Shown here: in pieces, positions 1 through 12,600 of the stretch | Layout: every line of letters starts with the position of its first letter | How positions within the stretch are numbered: position 1 is the stretch's first letter | Notes under the pieces: model-generated | The model's input: the letters and a program-made list of their open reading frames with translations, nothing else | The model's database searches: none | What the model was told of the DNA's origin: nothing | Position numbers and translations under genes: made by a program | Assembly: GCA_026874595.1 (NCBI GenBank) | Contig: CM049316.1 | Span: 7,270,339 to 7,334,338, forward strand | Direction: 5' to 3' | DNA: 64,000 bases | DNA from: Sipunculus nudus | Lineage: Eukaryota; Annelida; Sipuncula; Golfingiida; Sipunculidae

Positions 1-244
1 GGATCAGCACAGCTGCACCAGGATGTTAAGTCAGCATATCAGTTACATGATCTATGATGTAATTTTTATGAACACAGTTATCCTACTTTCCTTGTACATG
101 TACAGTCACTATAAATATATGTGATATTTCTCTTGGTGAACATTACAGTGTGTATGTGACCCAGAGATCTCCATATCCTCTTTGCACATTTTTGGTTTGA
201 CAGACACGTTGTTATACCAGTCGTTATTCACACTGTTGTTGAGT

Positions 245-425
245 TTTGAGGTGTTATGGCTAAGGCTCAGTATCAGCAATCACAAGGTTGTGGGTTCAAG
301 ACTTCAAGTCCCATTCTGATTTCTGAACCCTCTTTATGCTAAGACCCCTGTCCATGGTCTAAACCACAATGGTGCATTCTCCTAACCCTGGATTGAATGG
401 GCACTGGAAATGTGGGGGGGGGGGG
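245..425 (+). mobile_element. possible tRNA-derived SINE fragment
   Basis: Bases 257-268 (tggctaaggctc) resemble a pol III A box and 293-303 (ggttcaagact) a B box, with tRNA-like spacing, followed by a body that runs to a G12-14 homopolymer near 414-428. No clear tail or target duplication is visible, so this could be chance. It lies in the intron before the first visible exon. Confidence 0.35.
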
Positions 426-564
426 GGTTCGAGACAAATGTAGAATGAATACTGCCAGCACTTATTGTGAATATCTGGGTTGAATACTCACCATAGAGGC
501 AAGAAAAGCCTCCAGGAGGAAGAGGCCAGAAACTGCTTACTAACATGCCTTGTTACATTTACAG

Positions 565-681
565 TTCTGCATTCCTAGAGCTGGGTCAATTGCTAAATAT
601 GTGTGTACAGAGGAGGATTTCCTGAACCACATCCTGGTTCCTCTGGATAAGGACGGGGCCTTCAAGACTGCAAGTGACAAG
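565..681 (+). CDS. ANKRD27: ANKRD27-like exon a (first in window)
   Basis: An acag acceptor precedes it and gtatga follows. It reads FCIPRAGSIAKYVCTEEDF in phase 0 for 39 codons, aligning with the N-terminal VARP segment that contains LVPCKGSL and ILIPVEE. The preceding coding exon with the start codon is not in the window. Confidence 0.85.
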
Positions 682-3600
682 GTATGATGACAAACAATCA
701 ACAGATACTTAGCTCATACTTGTCAAGTACTGTATCTGGCATATTAAGCACCCTGCTGTAATAAGCACCCTGTTAATAATTTTTGGGTTCTTGACAACTG
801 TTCATTGTTAGTTATTCAAAGTTTGCCATACCTTTCAGTCATAAGTGATCATAACAGTCATATCTTCTTTTACAAGGGAAGACCACAAATACAAGATTCA
901 AATTTGACATTATCCTTTGGATCTCATGCTGGACACCACTTGGATGGCCAGTCATTACAGTCAGGGGGAAGCTCTCATTAGGGATCAAAATGTTGTATTC
1001 ACAAAATGCTAAGTGGCCATGGCACTCTTTATACAAATATTCTGCTTGTACTTAGAATTTCATATATTGTATCAGTATATATTGATTATAGGTTTATGCT
1101 TTTGTGTCAGTTTTATAATACTTTCAAGTGCCATGATTCATATTTAATTAATTTTAAATTTTTATTGCATGTTACAGTTTATTTCTTCCGCATTAAAACA
1201 ATATTATATATGAAGTATAATCATTTTGGTGTTTAATGTATCATTTTCTGATGTAATCTCAGGAGCTATCAATACAACACAATGTGATCACCACAGGCAG
1301 TGGCTTCAAAGAAGTGAGAGCTGTAAGTACATTACTTCAGTATACATAATATATATGTTAAGAAATTCACACTTTTTGTTTCAGTGTTAACTGTGAACTA
1401 AATTGAGAATCAATCACCCAAAAACATGTTCAACCTTTAAGTTTTTTCCTGACCATACACCTGTAGCACCTGTACACATACATACATATACATGTATATT
1501 TATTATTGTCCCTTACAGGTACCCATTCTATTTGAAGAAACCTTCTTTAACAAGAATGATGACAGCTTTCGTGTGTTATGTGTAAACAGCCACCTTGAAG
1601 GAGAAATGGGTAGGTACACGGAAAAAAAAAATCATTGTTATCTTGTTGTTATCATCATCCTCATTCAATAGACAGTATCATCAGCAGATTTTAAACACCA
1701 AAACAGAAAGGTTATAATTTTGTCTCATAAATCCTAGATTACCAAAGGAGTTAGATTTAATCCCTGAACCCTCTATAATGTATAAACTTTGCAGGAATAA
1801 AGTTGACACATGCATGATTACTGTTGCAGTGTGATATATGAAACACTGACCATGATGTAGTGAAACGTTGATGTGTGCTTTAATTATTTCATTATTGATG
1901 ATAGAGTCATATTTTTTCAGTGCCGATGGCTGATGAAGCTCCTGTTGTAAAGCTACACAACTTAGAAGACTGTATACAGTTACTGTGGGGGCAGTCAGGT
2001 CAGATGACTTATATACTGAAATGTCGTGTTATATGGAATGTTGTTATTCAGAAACAAGGTCAAAGTTTATCTGAAATAAATTAAAAGAGTAAAATTTTGT
2101 TACATTTATAAATAATTAAGTAAAATTTGCTTGGAACTGAACCATAATATACATTGTGTCTTATTGTACAATTATTATATGTGCTGATTATAAGTCTTCA
2201 TATCACATCACATGATCATGTCATGTGATTTGTATTATTTATACACAGGGAACACAAGGTTGAAGAAACAGCTTGATGACATGGTGGAGGTTTTCAACAA
2301 AGGAATGACAAGACTGGAGGGGAAATCACTCAGATATTTAATGGTTTGTGATCATATGATGTGATGAATATGCAAACATGCAAATAAGCTAACAGATCAC
2401 AATGTCACCATCTATAAATAAACAACCCTATATCTTGCTTTCACCAGTGATTTTGAACAGTGATGTTTCAAGTCATGTTACAATTTTTCTGAATATAAAA
2501 TTGAATTGTAATTGTAAAAGGAATAACAGAAAATGAAGAATACTGAATAAAGTACTGACCACAATATCCAAGAAGCCAAAGCAATTGTAAAAGTTGGCTT
2601 TAATTAGTTCATAATAAACAGCATTATGATTTTATTGTCTGTTACTGATATTAAAATACACTATTTCTAGTGGTGGAGATAAAAAGGTTTGCCATTGGGG
2701 AATTAATATCATTGTTGATCATGCAGATATTGTATAAGAATGACTTATACTCAACTTATGTTATGGATGCAGCTCTGCTTTTGATGATGATGATTTAGAT
2801 CTATGATGACTTGGGCTTATTTCATTTCAGGATGCTGCAAACAGTCTGTACACCAAGGCTCTCCACACAGCTCTCAAGGACCCACAGCTGGTAAGTCGTT
2901 AGGTATTCAGTAATAAAGCATGCTGTCTCAGACAGAAACTAAACTTCTGCATTCCAAGGAATACAAGCCTCTATCATGGGCGCATTCACTTATTCAGCCC
3001 ATATTGCCAGGTTAATTCGTGCATAAATAACTGAACATTTGTGAATTATCCTTGATGACACTCATGCATCAGGTTCTGGATCCTCACCAAAAGCTAATCT
3101 ATTCTTCCTGCGCCCATTCAATTCAAGTGCAAGTGGTAAAATGTGCTATAAAAACCAATAAAACACTCATTCTGAGGTTATTTACGCTTAGATTCATACC
3201 AAAATTGAACTTTGTCAACTTTTTCACAACACCAGCCCGTAAGAGAAATTTAAATAACATCCGTTATACCATCTGAAGATATTGTCAAGACATACATACA
3301 CACACACACACACACACAAAGAATCAAGTGAAAACAATGACCCTAATGTATTATGGAATACCCACCATCTTTCTGTTAACTTTTAGTGTTGCCCCTATAA
3401 GTTACTGGGGCTTTGATGGATTTTCATGAAACTCACCATAACTACTTATCAATAGATTATCTCACCCGAGTTCAATGATGGGAAAAATCCACGCATATTT
3501 AATAAGGTCAGAGGCCACTAAGTGGTGTTGCTGTGATAACTTACGAGGAATATGATGGATTTTTTAAAAAACTCAATAGAAATATTAATCATAATAATAT

Positions 3601-6600
3601 CTCACCTTTTGATTTCCAGCAAAATTCATGCATATTTAATAAGGTAATAGGACATCACACTTTGGTGGCACCAATCTGACTTACTATAAATCTGATGGAT
3701 TTTAATATAACTCATGATGAATATTATTAACCAATGCAGTTTATTACATTCTCAGCAAAGTCATGCATATTTAATGAGGTCAGAGGTCACAAAATATGCA
3801 ACAGGCATATTATGCATTATATGTGGTGCTCTTGTTATAGTAAATTTTATAGTGAATTTTCAGAATGTTCTAGTTTCATTTTTTGCAGAAACAGAACAAG
3901 GTTAAGTACCTCATGATCAAATGCTATCAAACTGGAGCGTGGGTCAAGGCCTCCCTATAGCTTTAATGATGTTCCCAGGGAGTTGATTGCTCCTAATGGT
4001 AACTTCTTGATGTTTGATGTTGATACATGACAAATCACTTTAACCATTTATTATTCCTTTTCCTCTCCAGAAAGCATTTACAAATGAAGACAAGTCATCT
4101 CTAGATAGTGTCAAACTAGCAGTAGAGGTGAGTCATGCCTGTAATCTCAAAATTCTCTTTACTTTTAATATAAGAATATTTATGATAAGAAAATTATTTT
4201 TACAAAGAAATCTGTAGAGGTATTATGTAACTTATTGTGCGACAATGATGCAACAGTGCAGTGTCCCATGTTTTTTATTAAAGGTGAATTTAGAATGTTT
4301 GTGTGAACAGTTCTTTTTTATAATGAAGGTCATCTGAACATAGGGATTAGATGTATAACTTGATAAATCCACTTTGGTATATTTGTTCCCCCAGAATATA
4401 CATGTCTGCCATACATATCTTTTGAACTGCTTTTACAGATTTAAACATTGTCAAATTATAAAATGTTTGTAGACCTACATCATGCACAGTGTGAACAGGA
4501 GGTTGTTCCGCAGTATATCCACCTGTTTGGCGGCTACTGATGCTCATTTGAATAAAGTCACTCGCAACCTATCAAGTGTTCAGCTTCAGGACTTGGATGT
4601 CAGGACAGACTTCAGGTAAGAAAGGCCCAAAAACATTAAAATATAAAGTGAAACATGTAGGATATATAAAATAAGCATTCACAAACATTAAAGTAATATA
4701 ACAACCAAGATATTGCCACTATTAAATATTCTTTTTTTCACTTCATGTAAATAAGTTATTCCTAAGATTCAATAAACATCAATGTAGTTTAAAAAAAAAT
4801 AAGAAAAGGTTTGTAGGGGGACTCATAATCTTTAACTGGGGAACCTCTGATAAAGTAGTTGTGTGGATCTGGGCAGGATTTGTAATGTTATACAGCAGTG
4901 TGCTTGCTTTTTCATATAAAAAGATATGAACATCATTTCTCATATGTCTTAAGTGTTTAATTTTCATTATATTATAATTCATGAATCACAATGTATGTTT
5001 TGTTTGTGTGTATTTCCAGTCAGAATGTTCCACGCGCCAGGAAGATCCTGTCTCGTTTAAACTCCTTCAGCACACCACTTGGGAAACTTAACTGTATCAG
5101 GCTGATCATCATGGCACTGATGCAGCCTCCAAAAAACGGAAAAACAGATGGTAATGATTCCTACATCAGATACTGAAATGTCATAATTCAGTAACTAGCA
5201 TCATGGCCACTCGGCTTCACCTCTATTTTGATACATATGAACATTGTTAATGGTATTGAATTAATGGTTTTGTGTCACTATACTGAATACTTGAGGGTTA
5301 TTGTTCTACTTCAAGCTCATTAAAAATGACCATCATCTTTGATATTCAGTACTGACAACTATGGCCTTAAGTGGGTCCCAAAAATAAAATAAATTGGTGA
5401 AATATGATATAATGAAGTTGTAACTTAGCTGTTTCTATAATTGAAACACAACTTTCCAAACAAAGATGTTGATGCATGTCTTGCTGAAGTAAATGTTGAA
5501 ATATTATCAAAATTAAATATCATTAAAATTTAAACACATGTTGCATTTCAGAAGTTAGCAGTCCCCTGACAACTGATGATCTGTTACCTATACTGATATT
5601 CATGGTAGTAAAGGCAGAAATACCAAATTGGTAAGAAAACTTGGACTTTATTTCTCAGATCTCTCTTGTCCATCCTGTCTTGTAATAGGGACAGACTGAT
5701 ACTTTTAGTAAAACTTTCCATTATTTATTTTTAAAGACCTTTTGATGAATATTGAAGAGTGAAGTTAGTCATGCAAGAGAGATAATAGGTGTTACATATT
5801 TTTAATGATCCATGTGGGAGTATAACACTAAAAAACAACAAGTCCACCATGTCCAATACATTAGTCTGGTCACTGAACCCTGATGATCAGTCTTCTGGTC
5901 AAATAAGAGCTATATTTAATTACATTCAGAAAATGATTTGTATTCATAATGATTTTGTATGAAGATAAAATTTTTAAAATTTTAAATATTGTTTGTTTAC
6001 ACTTATGATGGATTGTTTGCATTTTGGTTGGAATTCCTGCACATTCAGCAGTCCTGACTGTACAGACATTTTGATCTATTGCAGGTGGGCCAATCTGACC
6101 TACATGAACAGTTTTCACTTCTCCAAGGCCAGTAATGATGATGAATATGGGTGAGTGCATGCCTGATTGGATTTCACTTTTTCTTTGGTCTATATAGTTA
6201 TGTTATTGAGGCCAGTTTAATTTTACCTAGACTATTTCAAGTTACAAGTTCAATCAACTATAAGTGAAACTATTAAATTTTTTTTTAATTGCCAACAAGC
6301 TATGATAGACAGCTTAATTTTATGCTCATTCTTGCTCTTAATTTTTACCAGTTGAATACAAGAAATCTGACCTCTACAGATTCATGTATAATGTCAATTC
6401 TGACAGATGAACTCTTGTCTTAGTTTCCTGATATGAGTAAAAATCTAGGCTGTCATATGAGGATTAATTTTCTTAATTTAATAAAAGTGCTCTGAAAACA
6501 TGTGCTTTATAGGCTGCCCAAGTTGCACTATTTCAAAATTTTCAACTCCTTGCATGTAGATCCAAACAATTTATACATGAGACAACTTGTGCAGTCTGTA

Positions 6601-9600
6601 CTTGTGACGCTCTGCACTGACCGTTCATATTTCAACTGTATTCTGGCCATGTTTGAGAATATGGATTAATAATAGATTAGTGTAATATCTGTATTTTTCT
6701 CATAATAGTTGGTAAACTTTTCTAGAATCAACATTTCCATATTAAAATCTTGAGTTTAGCAATTCATGTTGAAATATAGAATTCATAATCGAGAGCAGAA
6801 GTAATATGTACTAACATATTAATTTAATGATTTGTTTGTTCATTTCCTTCAGGTATTACCTAACATCAATGGAGGCTGCCATCAGACATGTTCACAATGG
6901 AGAACTTAATAACATGGAGCTAGGAGCCAATAACCAGAAGGTAGGAGGACAAACAAATGTAAAACCTCACCAACTAATCCAAGTTCAGTCACTGCTCATA
7001 TCTAAGCACAGAGGAACATTATCCAAAATACTTTAACCAAAATACCATGTCTTGAATCTTGAGCTGAGATCATAACTAATGATTAGTTTAACTGAAAGTT
7101 ATATGCTGTAATTGAAACCAAATTAATAAAATAATAATGGAATAGCAGTTCTCAGAATTACCATTGCAGAAGATATGTCACAGGACAGAGCCTGTTTGAA
7201 AAAGGGTCTTGAGGGTTGGTAGATGCAAACCATTCCTAGTGAAACTATTCTGTATTTCTTTGTTATCTGTACATTATTCTGTAGAACATTTATTATGTAA
7301 TAATTACAAAAAGTGTTTGATGCAAGCTCTGCACCAAAGATAGTTTTGGTTCATGGAATGTTAATTTAACCTGTGTTATTCCTGAGAACTTTACAGTTTA
7401 ATTGAAAAAGGCCCCTGGAAATCGTGATATTGCTGCACTCAACTGTTAATGCAATGAGCAACAACCATGCCAACTCCCCCATGCTATACATTGATTTTCT
7501 TACACCTTTAAGGGAAATGGCATGTACATGTAGAGTGACGTCACTGTCCTTTGTGACCTCACGACTTGCACTCCAAAAATAGCCATATTGTCATATGCTA
7601 CATCCTGGTGTAAAATAAATGTGCTATAAACATCCATGAAGCACTCATTCCAGGGTTATTGTATGCTTGGATTTACACAAAAATTTAACTTCTTGGAGAT
7701 TTTCACAACACCAACCTAAATGAAAAATTTCAATAACATCTGTGACGCTGTTCTTTAGCTAGACACACACACATTGAATCGAGTGAAAATAATAACACTC
7801 AATGCTGACAGGGTTAAAAAGCCTGGCTGTAATTTTGTCACTACAATGTTAAAATATCCAGCTCAATGTAACATGAATGATCAGTGTAATTTTGTTACAT
7901 TGTTACGTCAGGTAAACATGTACCTATTGCATGTCACAGTGTACTAATCAAGCTCATTGTAACATTTCTACCTCATTATGTCATTGTAACGTTGTTAAAT
8001 GGTGCATCACAGCGTACTAGTCTCATGTTTATTGTATTACAGAAGGTACAGCTGACCATCAGTCCTACTGTAGGTGTGCTGTGGCAGAGACAGGAGAGCA
8101 ATGACAAGCTGGACAGACTTTTCCAGGTTTGTAATCTCAAGGTTTCCTTTTGATATTACCTTAGCTGTACTCACACAGCAGTACTGTCTATTTAACTCAT
8201 TTATTATTATAGATGATTATGGAAAAATCTCAGCAGGCTCTGTAGTACAATTGGAAGATAATTGTATTAAGCCTTAAATTCAAATAATTTTGATATTAGG
8301 AAGTCTGCATATTAAAATTTATCTTTAACTTTGTATTTTTTGTAAGTTAGGAAAAATTAAAACATTCTATATATAGAAATAATTACTTTTGCAAACATTG
8401 TATGAAAAGGTGTATGAATGATAATCAGTTTTTCTCTATTTGGAATTTGGGCTTTTTTCACAAAGTCTATAATCCTGTTGTATTTCTGGTTTTTTTTTTC
8501 TGTATTTCATCCCCACAGTGTATAAGTGATAACCAGATGGCAGAAGTTGAGAAGATCCTCCGTTATGAGAAAGAAGATTTAAAAACCCTGGAGTCAAGTC
8601 TCTGTCACCCTCTCTGTGCCTGCGATAAATGTATGCATGTGACGTCTCGGAGTCAGCTTGACCCAGAAACCGTGACTGCATTCTCACGAGATGAAAGAGG
8701 CTTTACAGGTAATACCCACCCATTAATGTTGTTAATTAAAAGACAGCTGTAGCTCATAGTAGGGCCCAGTCATACCTGTTATTTCCTCTTCACAGTGAAA
8801 TGTAGCATTCTACTTGGTGACATCTGACTAGGCTCATTACATAATTCATATAATTTGAGATATCTAGATAAATGTATTTATGTATATAAAGAGTGAAACA
8901 GATGTTGATAGAGGCAGCCTGGTAGCCTAGTTTGCATATACCCATAACTTAGAAGTATACTTGTTTAGAAGTAGTTTAGGCTTATAGTATAAATGTTCTG
9001 TATAATATTGATGAATTCCTTATACTGACACCAAATAAATTGTTTACATTTAAGTGCCAAAGAGCCTGTCCTTGTGTTACTAATGGGCTATGGTCTTACC
9101 AGCTTAGTATCTTAACTCTTGGGTCTCTTTGTCAATTTAGTGGGTAAAGTTCAGTATGATTGTTTGTAATCTTGCAGTGCTTCACGTGTCCTGTGGTAGT
9201 GGCCATGTTGAGATGACAGAGCTGTTAATTACCAGGGGAGCCATCGTTAATGCCATTGACTACCAGGGCCTGACCCCGCTACATGTATCCTGCCAGAGAG
9301 GCCACCAGAGTGCTGCAGTGAGTAGTTACCTTGTACGCACAATAGACCTTTTCCAGGAGCATGCACACTGACCACTGTATCAGCTGTCTGCAGGGTTCAG
9401 GGCCACTTGGCCAGCATCACAGATTTCGTCAAATGCAATAAAATACAAACTAGAAACTCAGGGAGGAACCTTATCATAAAAAATAAGGCATGTTTGTTAC
9501 TGTTAATCATCTGACATAAAACAAAATACAGTCATTTTGTAGAATTAAAGACTCCAAACATTCAGATGTTGTAAGTGTGATGTGAAAGTTCTTTTTCTCC

Positions 9601-12600
9601 TTAGTCAGTATCTCTAAAAATAAGATCAGTAAAATGACGCACCTATTTTCTCTGTTCATAAATAACATAATGATATTGGCAGAAAGATACTGCTTAATGG
9701 ATAAGGATGTCATTTGCTGATGTGAATGTGTATATCTTCCGTAATATAAACCTTTGTCATATTTTATACTTTACTTCTCATTTGGTGCTATTAGGAGGGG
9801 TTTGCTTATTATCAGTTATAGTTTTCAGGAGCCATCCCAGTTAATGTTCTTCCTTGCTTTTGCATCATGATGTAGTCAAAGTAATGAAGGTGGTGATGAC
9901 AGTTGTTTGTCTTTTAGCTTCTTCTTCTGCACCACAAAGCCAAGGTGAATCTTCAGGACAATGAAGGGAACACTCCCCTTCACCTGGCTGCAGGTAACGG
10001 ACATGAGGAGGTTAGTGTGGATTTTGTCTGATGGGTGTCTTGAAGTAAATGTCAGGGACAATTTTTCTTATCGCCTGGATTTGGCTTGGGGCCCATTAGT
10101 GTGAAAATTTACATGTTTTTTTTTTTTCACTAATGAAATAAATATAATTATGATGTTCAACTAGCTCTTGCATTTAAACATGGTAAACTTTATTCTATGA
10201 ATGCAAGTGAACTGTTACAACTCTGTGATCAAGATGTTCTAGATAAACTTGATTTTAGCAAGACTGGATTGGTGCTGCTTGGAAGTAAATGAATATTTGA
10301 ATTGTTTTGGGGAACTTTTCAGTTTCATATAAACCTGTATACTGCTAGTTCTCCTTGGATGGTGGGAGACTGGTAGTCATCAAGACATCAGGCATAAATC
10401 AATAAAAGGTATTTGAATGGACCTCAGACAACTGTATGTTATAAAGGATATGGCAAAGGATATATCAAACAGTATGGTAATGGTATACTGTATCTTTCAG
10501 TGTGTGAAGGCCCTGATTTACTATGACCAGGGATCTACGGCACTTAACATGAACCTGCAGAATGAGTATGGTGACACTGCCCTCCATCATGCTGCCAGAT
10601 GGGGATATGGTAGGTGAACATTCAAACTGTAGCCTCATTAAAATCTCATATGCATGATCTATGTGAAGCAATGCAAGGCAAAAATTTTTGATATTATTGA
10701 CATTAATAGATATCTCATATTATCCGAATGTCTGAGAGTACTATTATGAATGATATGTATTTTAGAGAATCTGCCTATAAGGAACAAAAATTTCAACTTC
10801 CTTGATGTTCCCAAAGAATATTTTGTAGCATATTAAATGTTGCATAAAAGAAAGGATACATTATGTGTAGTTTGCTTTATGGTGAGACTGTAAAAATGGA
10901 ACTCTTGGGAAACACTGAAAATGAGGCAATAGCAAAATTTTAGCTTCACAAATATGAAGCAAACCATTTTATTTATATGTGTGTAATCAATATATTCTGT
11001 TAATATTTTGGTGAATGATAGATTCTGACTAGGGGATTCACTGATTGTTGTTTTGCAGCTCCAATAATTGAGAACCTGCTTGAAAATGGAGCAGCAGCAG
11101 ATATCAAGAACAGACGGAAACAGATTCCCCAACAGGTGGCGCCAAACGTCAAAGTTGCAAAAATGTTAGCTGCAGCAGTAGAAACACAACGAGAGATCAG
11201 GCTGTTATCTTCAATCAGACAGGTATTGGACACTGTTATCATATTCATTCAGGGCGTGTCCTGATAATATAAAAACATCTGCTCAGCTGTCAATTATGCA
11301 AAGATGCAGAGAAGGCCTGTGTCTGTTCGTCATCTGCCTTTCTTTAAGCAAGTCACTCATTTGAAATCCAGATATGTCATGTTTACATTTCCTTGGAAAG
11401 TTTAAATTAGGTCACATGACATATATTCTATATACATATTCTACTTGATGTAAACATTTTTTTGCATAATGAAAGTCAGAATGTTTTTAATATGCAAGGT
11501 TGCTTAACAACTTTTTTACATGCATCATAAAATTGAAATAACATTCCACATTTATATTGTCATCTTGTCAGAGTGATGTAATTTAGGAAACATCAGATTT
11601 GTCATATAACCTCTCGTAGGAGTAATCTGTTTGTATTATTTTCAGTCTACCAGTGAGCCCAGTAATCTTAGTTTTATTTCACCAACAACAATCACACCAA
11701 AAGGAATGAAGACATCCCGATCATCTGTCACAATAAGTGTTAAAAAACCCTCCCCGACCAAAAGCCCGTCCAAGGTGGACAAGCTCCTAACAGCAGTAGC
11801 AGATGGTGATATAGCCATGGTAAGTAAACTCGTTATGATGACCACCCGAGTAACATGACCACTCTACCCTGATGACCACCCGAGTAACATGACCACTCTA
11901 CCCTGATGACCACCCGAGTAACATGACCACTCTACCCTGATGACCACCCGAGTAACATGACCACTCTACCCTGATGACCACCCGAGTAACATGACCACTC
12001 TACCCTGATGACCACCCGAGTAACATGACCACTCTACCCTGATGACCACCCGAGTAACATGACCACTCTACCCTGATGACCACCCGAGTAACATGACCAC
12101 TCTACCCTGATGACCACCCGAGTAACATGACCACTCTACCCTGATGACCACCCGAGTAACATGACCACTCTACCCTGATGACCACCCCAGTAACATGACC
12201 ACTCTACCCTGATGACCACCCGAGTAACATGACCACTCTACCCTGATGACCACCCGAGTAACATGACCACTCTACCCTGATGACCACCCGAGTAACATGA
12301 CCACTCTACCCTGATGACCACCCGAGTAACATGACCACTCTACCCTGATGACCACCCGAGTAACATGACCACTCTACCCTGATGACCACCCGAGTAACAT
12401 GACCACCCCACCCTGATGACCACCCGAGTAACATGACCACTCTACCCTGATGACCACCCGAGTAACATGACCACTCTACCCTGATGACCACCCCAGTAAC
12501 ATGACCACTCTACCCTGATGACCACCCCAGTAACATGACCACTCTACCCTGATGACCACCCGAGTAACATGACCACTCTACCCTGATGACCACCCCAGTA

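Larger units (their letters stand above)
682..2830. other. introns between exons a and f
   Basis: Short AT-rich introns (about 200-580 bp). I see no genes or structured repeats outside the exons. Confidence 0.6.
4128..8042. other. introns between exons g and m
   Basis: Introns of about 345-1,100 bp, AT-rich. Apart from the family A repeat I see nothing beyond the exons. Confidence 0.55.
8127..11645. other. introns between exons m and s
   Basis: Ordinary introns of about 390-600 bp with homopolymer T or A runs. No genes or repeats recognised outside the exons. Confidence 0.55.

Noticed and set aside
1-40. An exon end at the very start of the window
   Set aside because: No GT donor follows the short open stretch, and it does not match the VARP N-terminus in any frame.
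8402-8752. 116-codon frame around exon n
   Set aside because: Its first part is intron read through the acceptor; only the exon portion has VARP homology.
11820-11858. Exon s extended into the intron (VSKLVMMTTRVT then stop)
   Set aside because: It looks faintly like an ankyrin helix, but gtaagt is a perfect donor and exon t resumes with VRHHLGW, matching VRYLLEW of vertebrate VARP in phase. The extension is a reading of the donor and first satellite unit.
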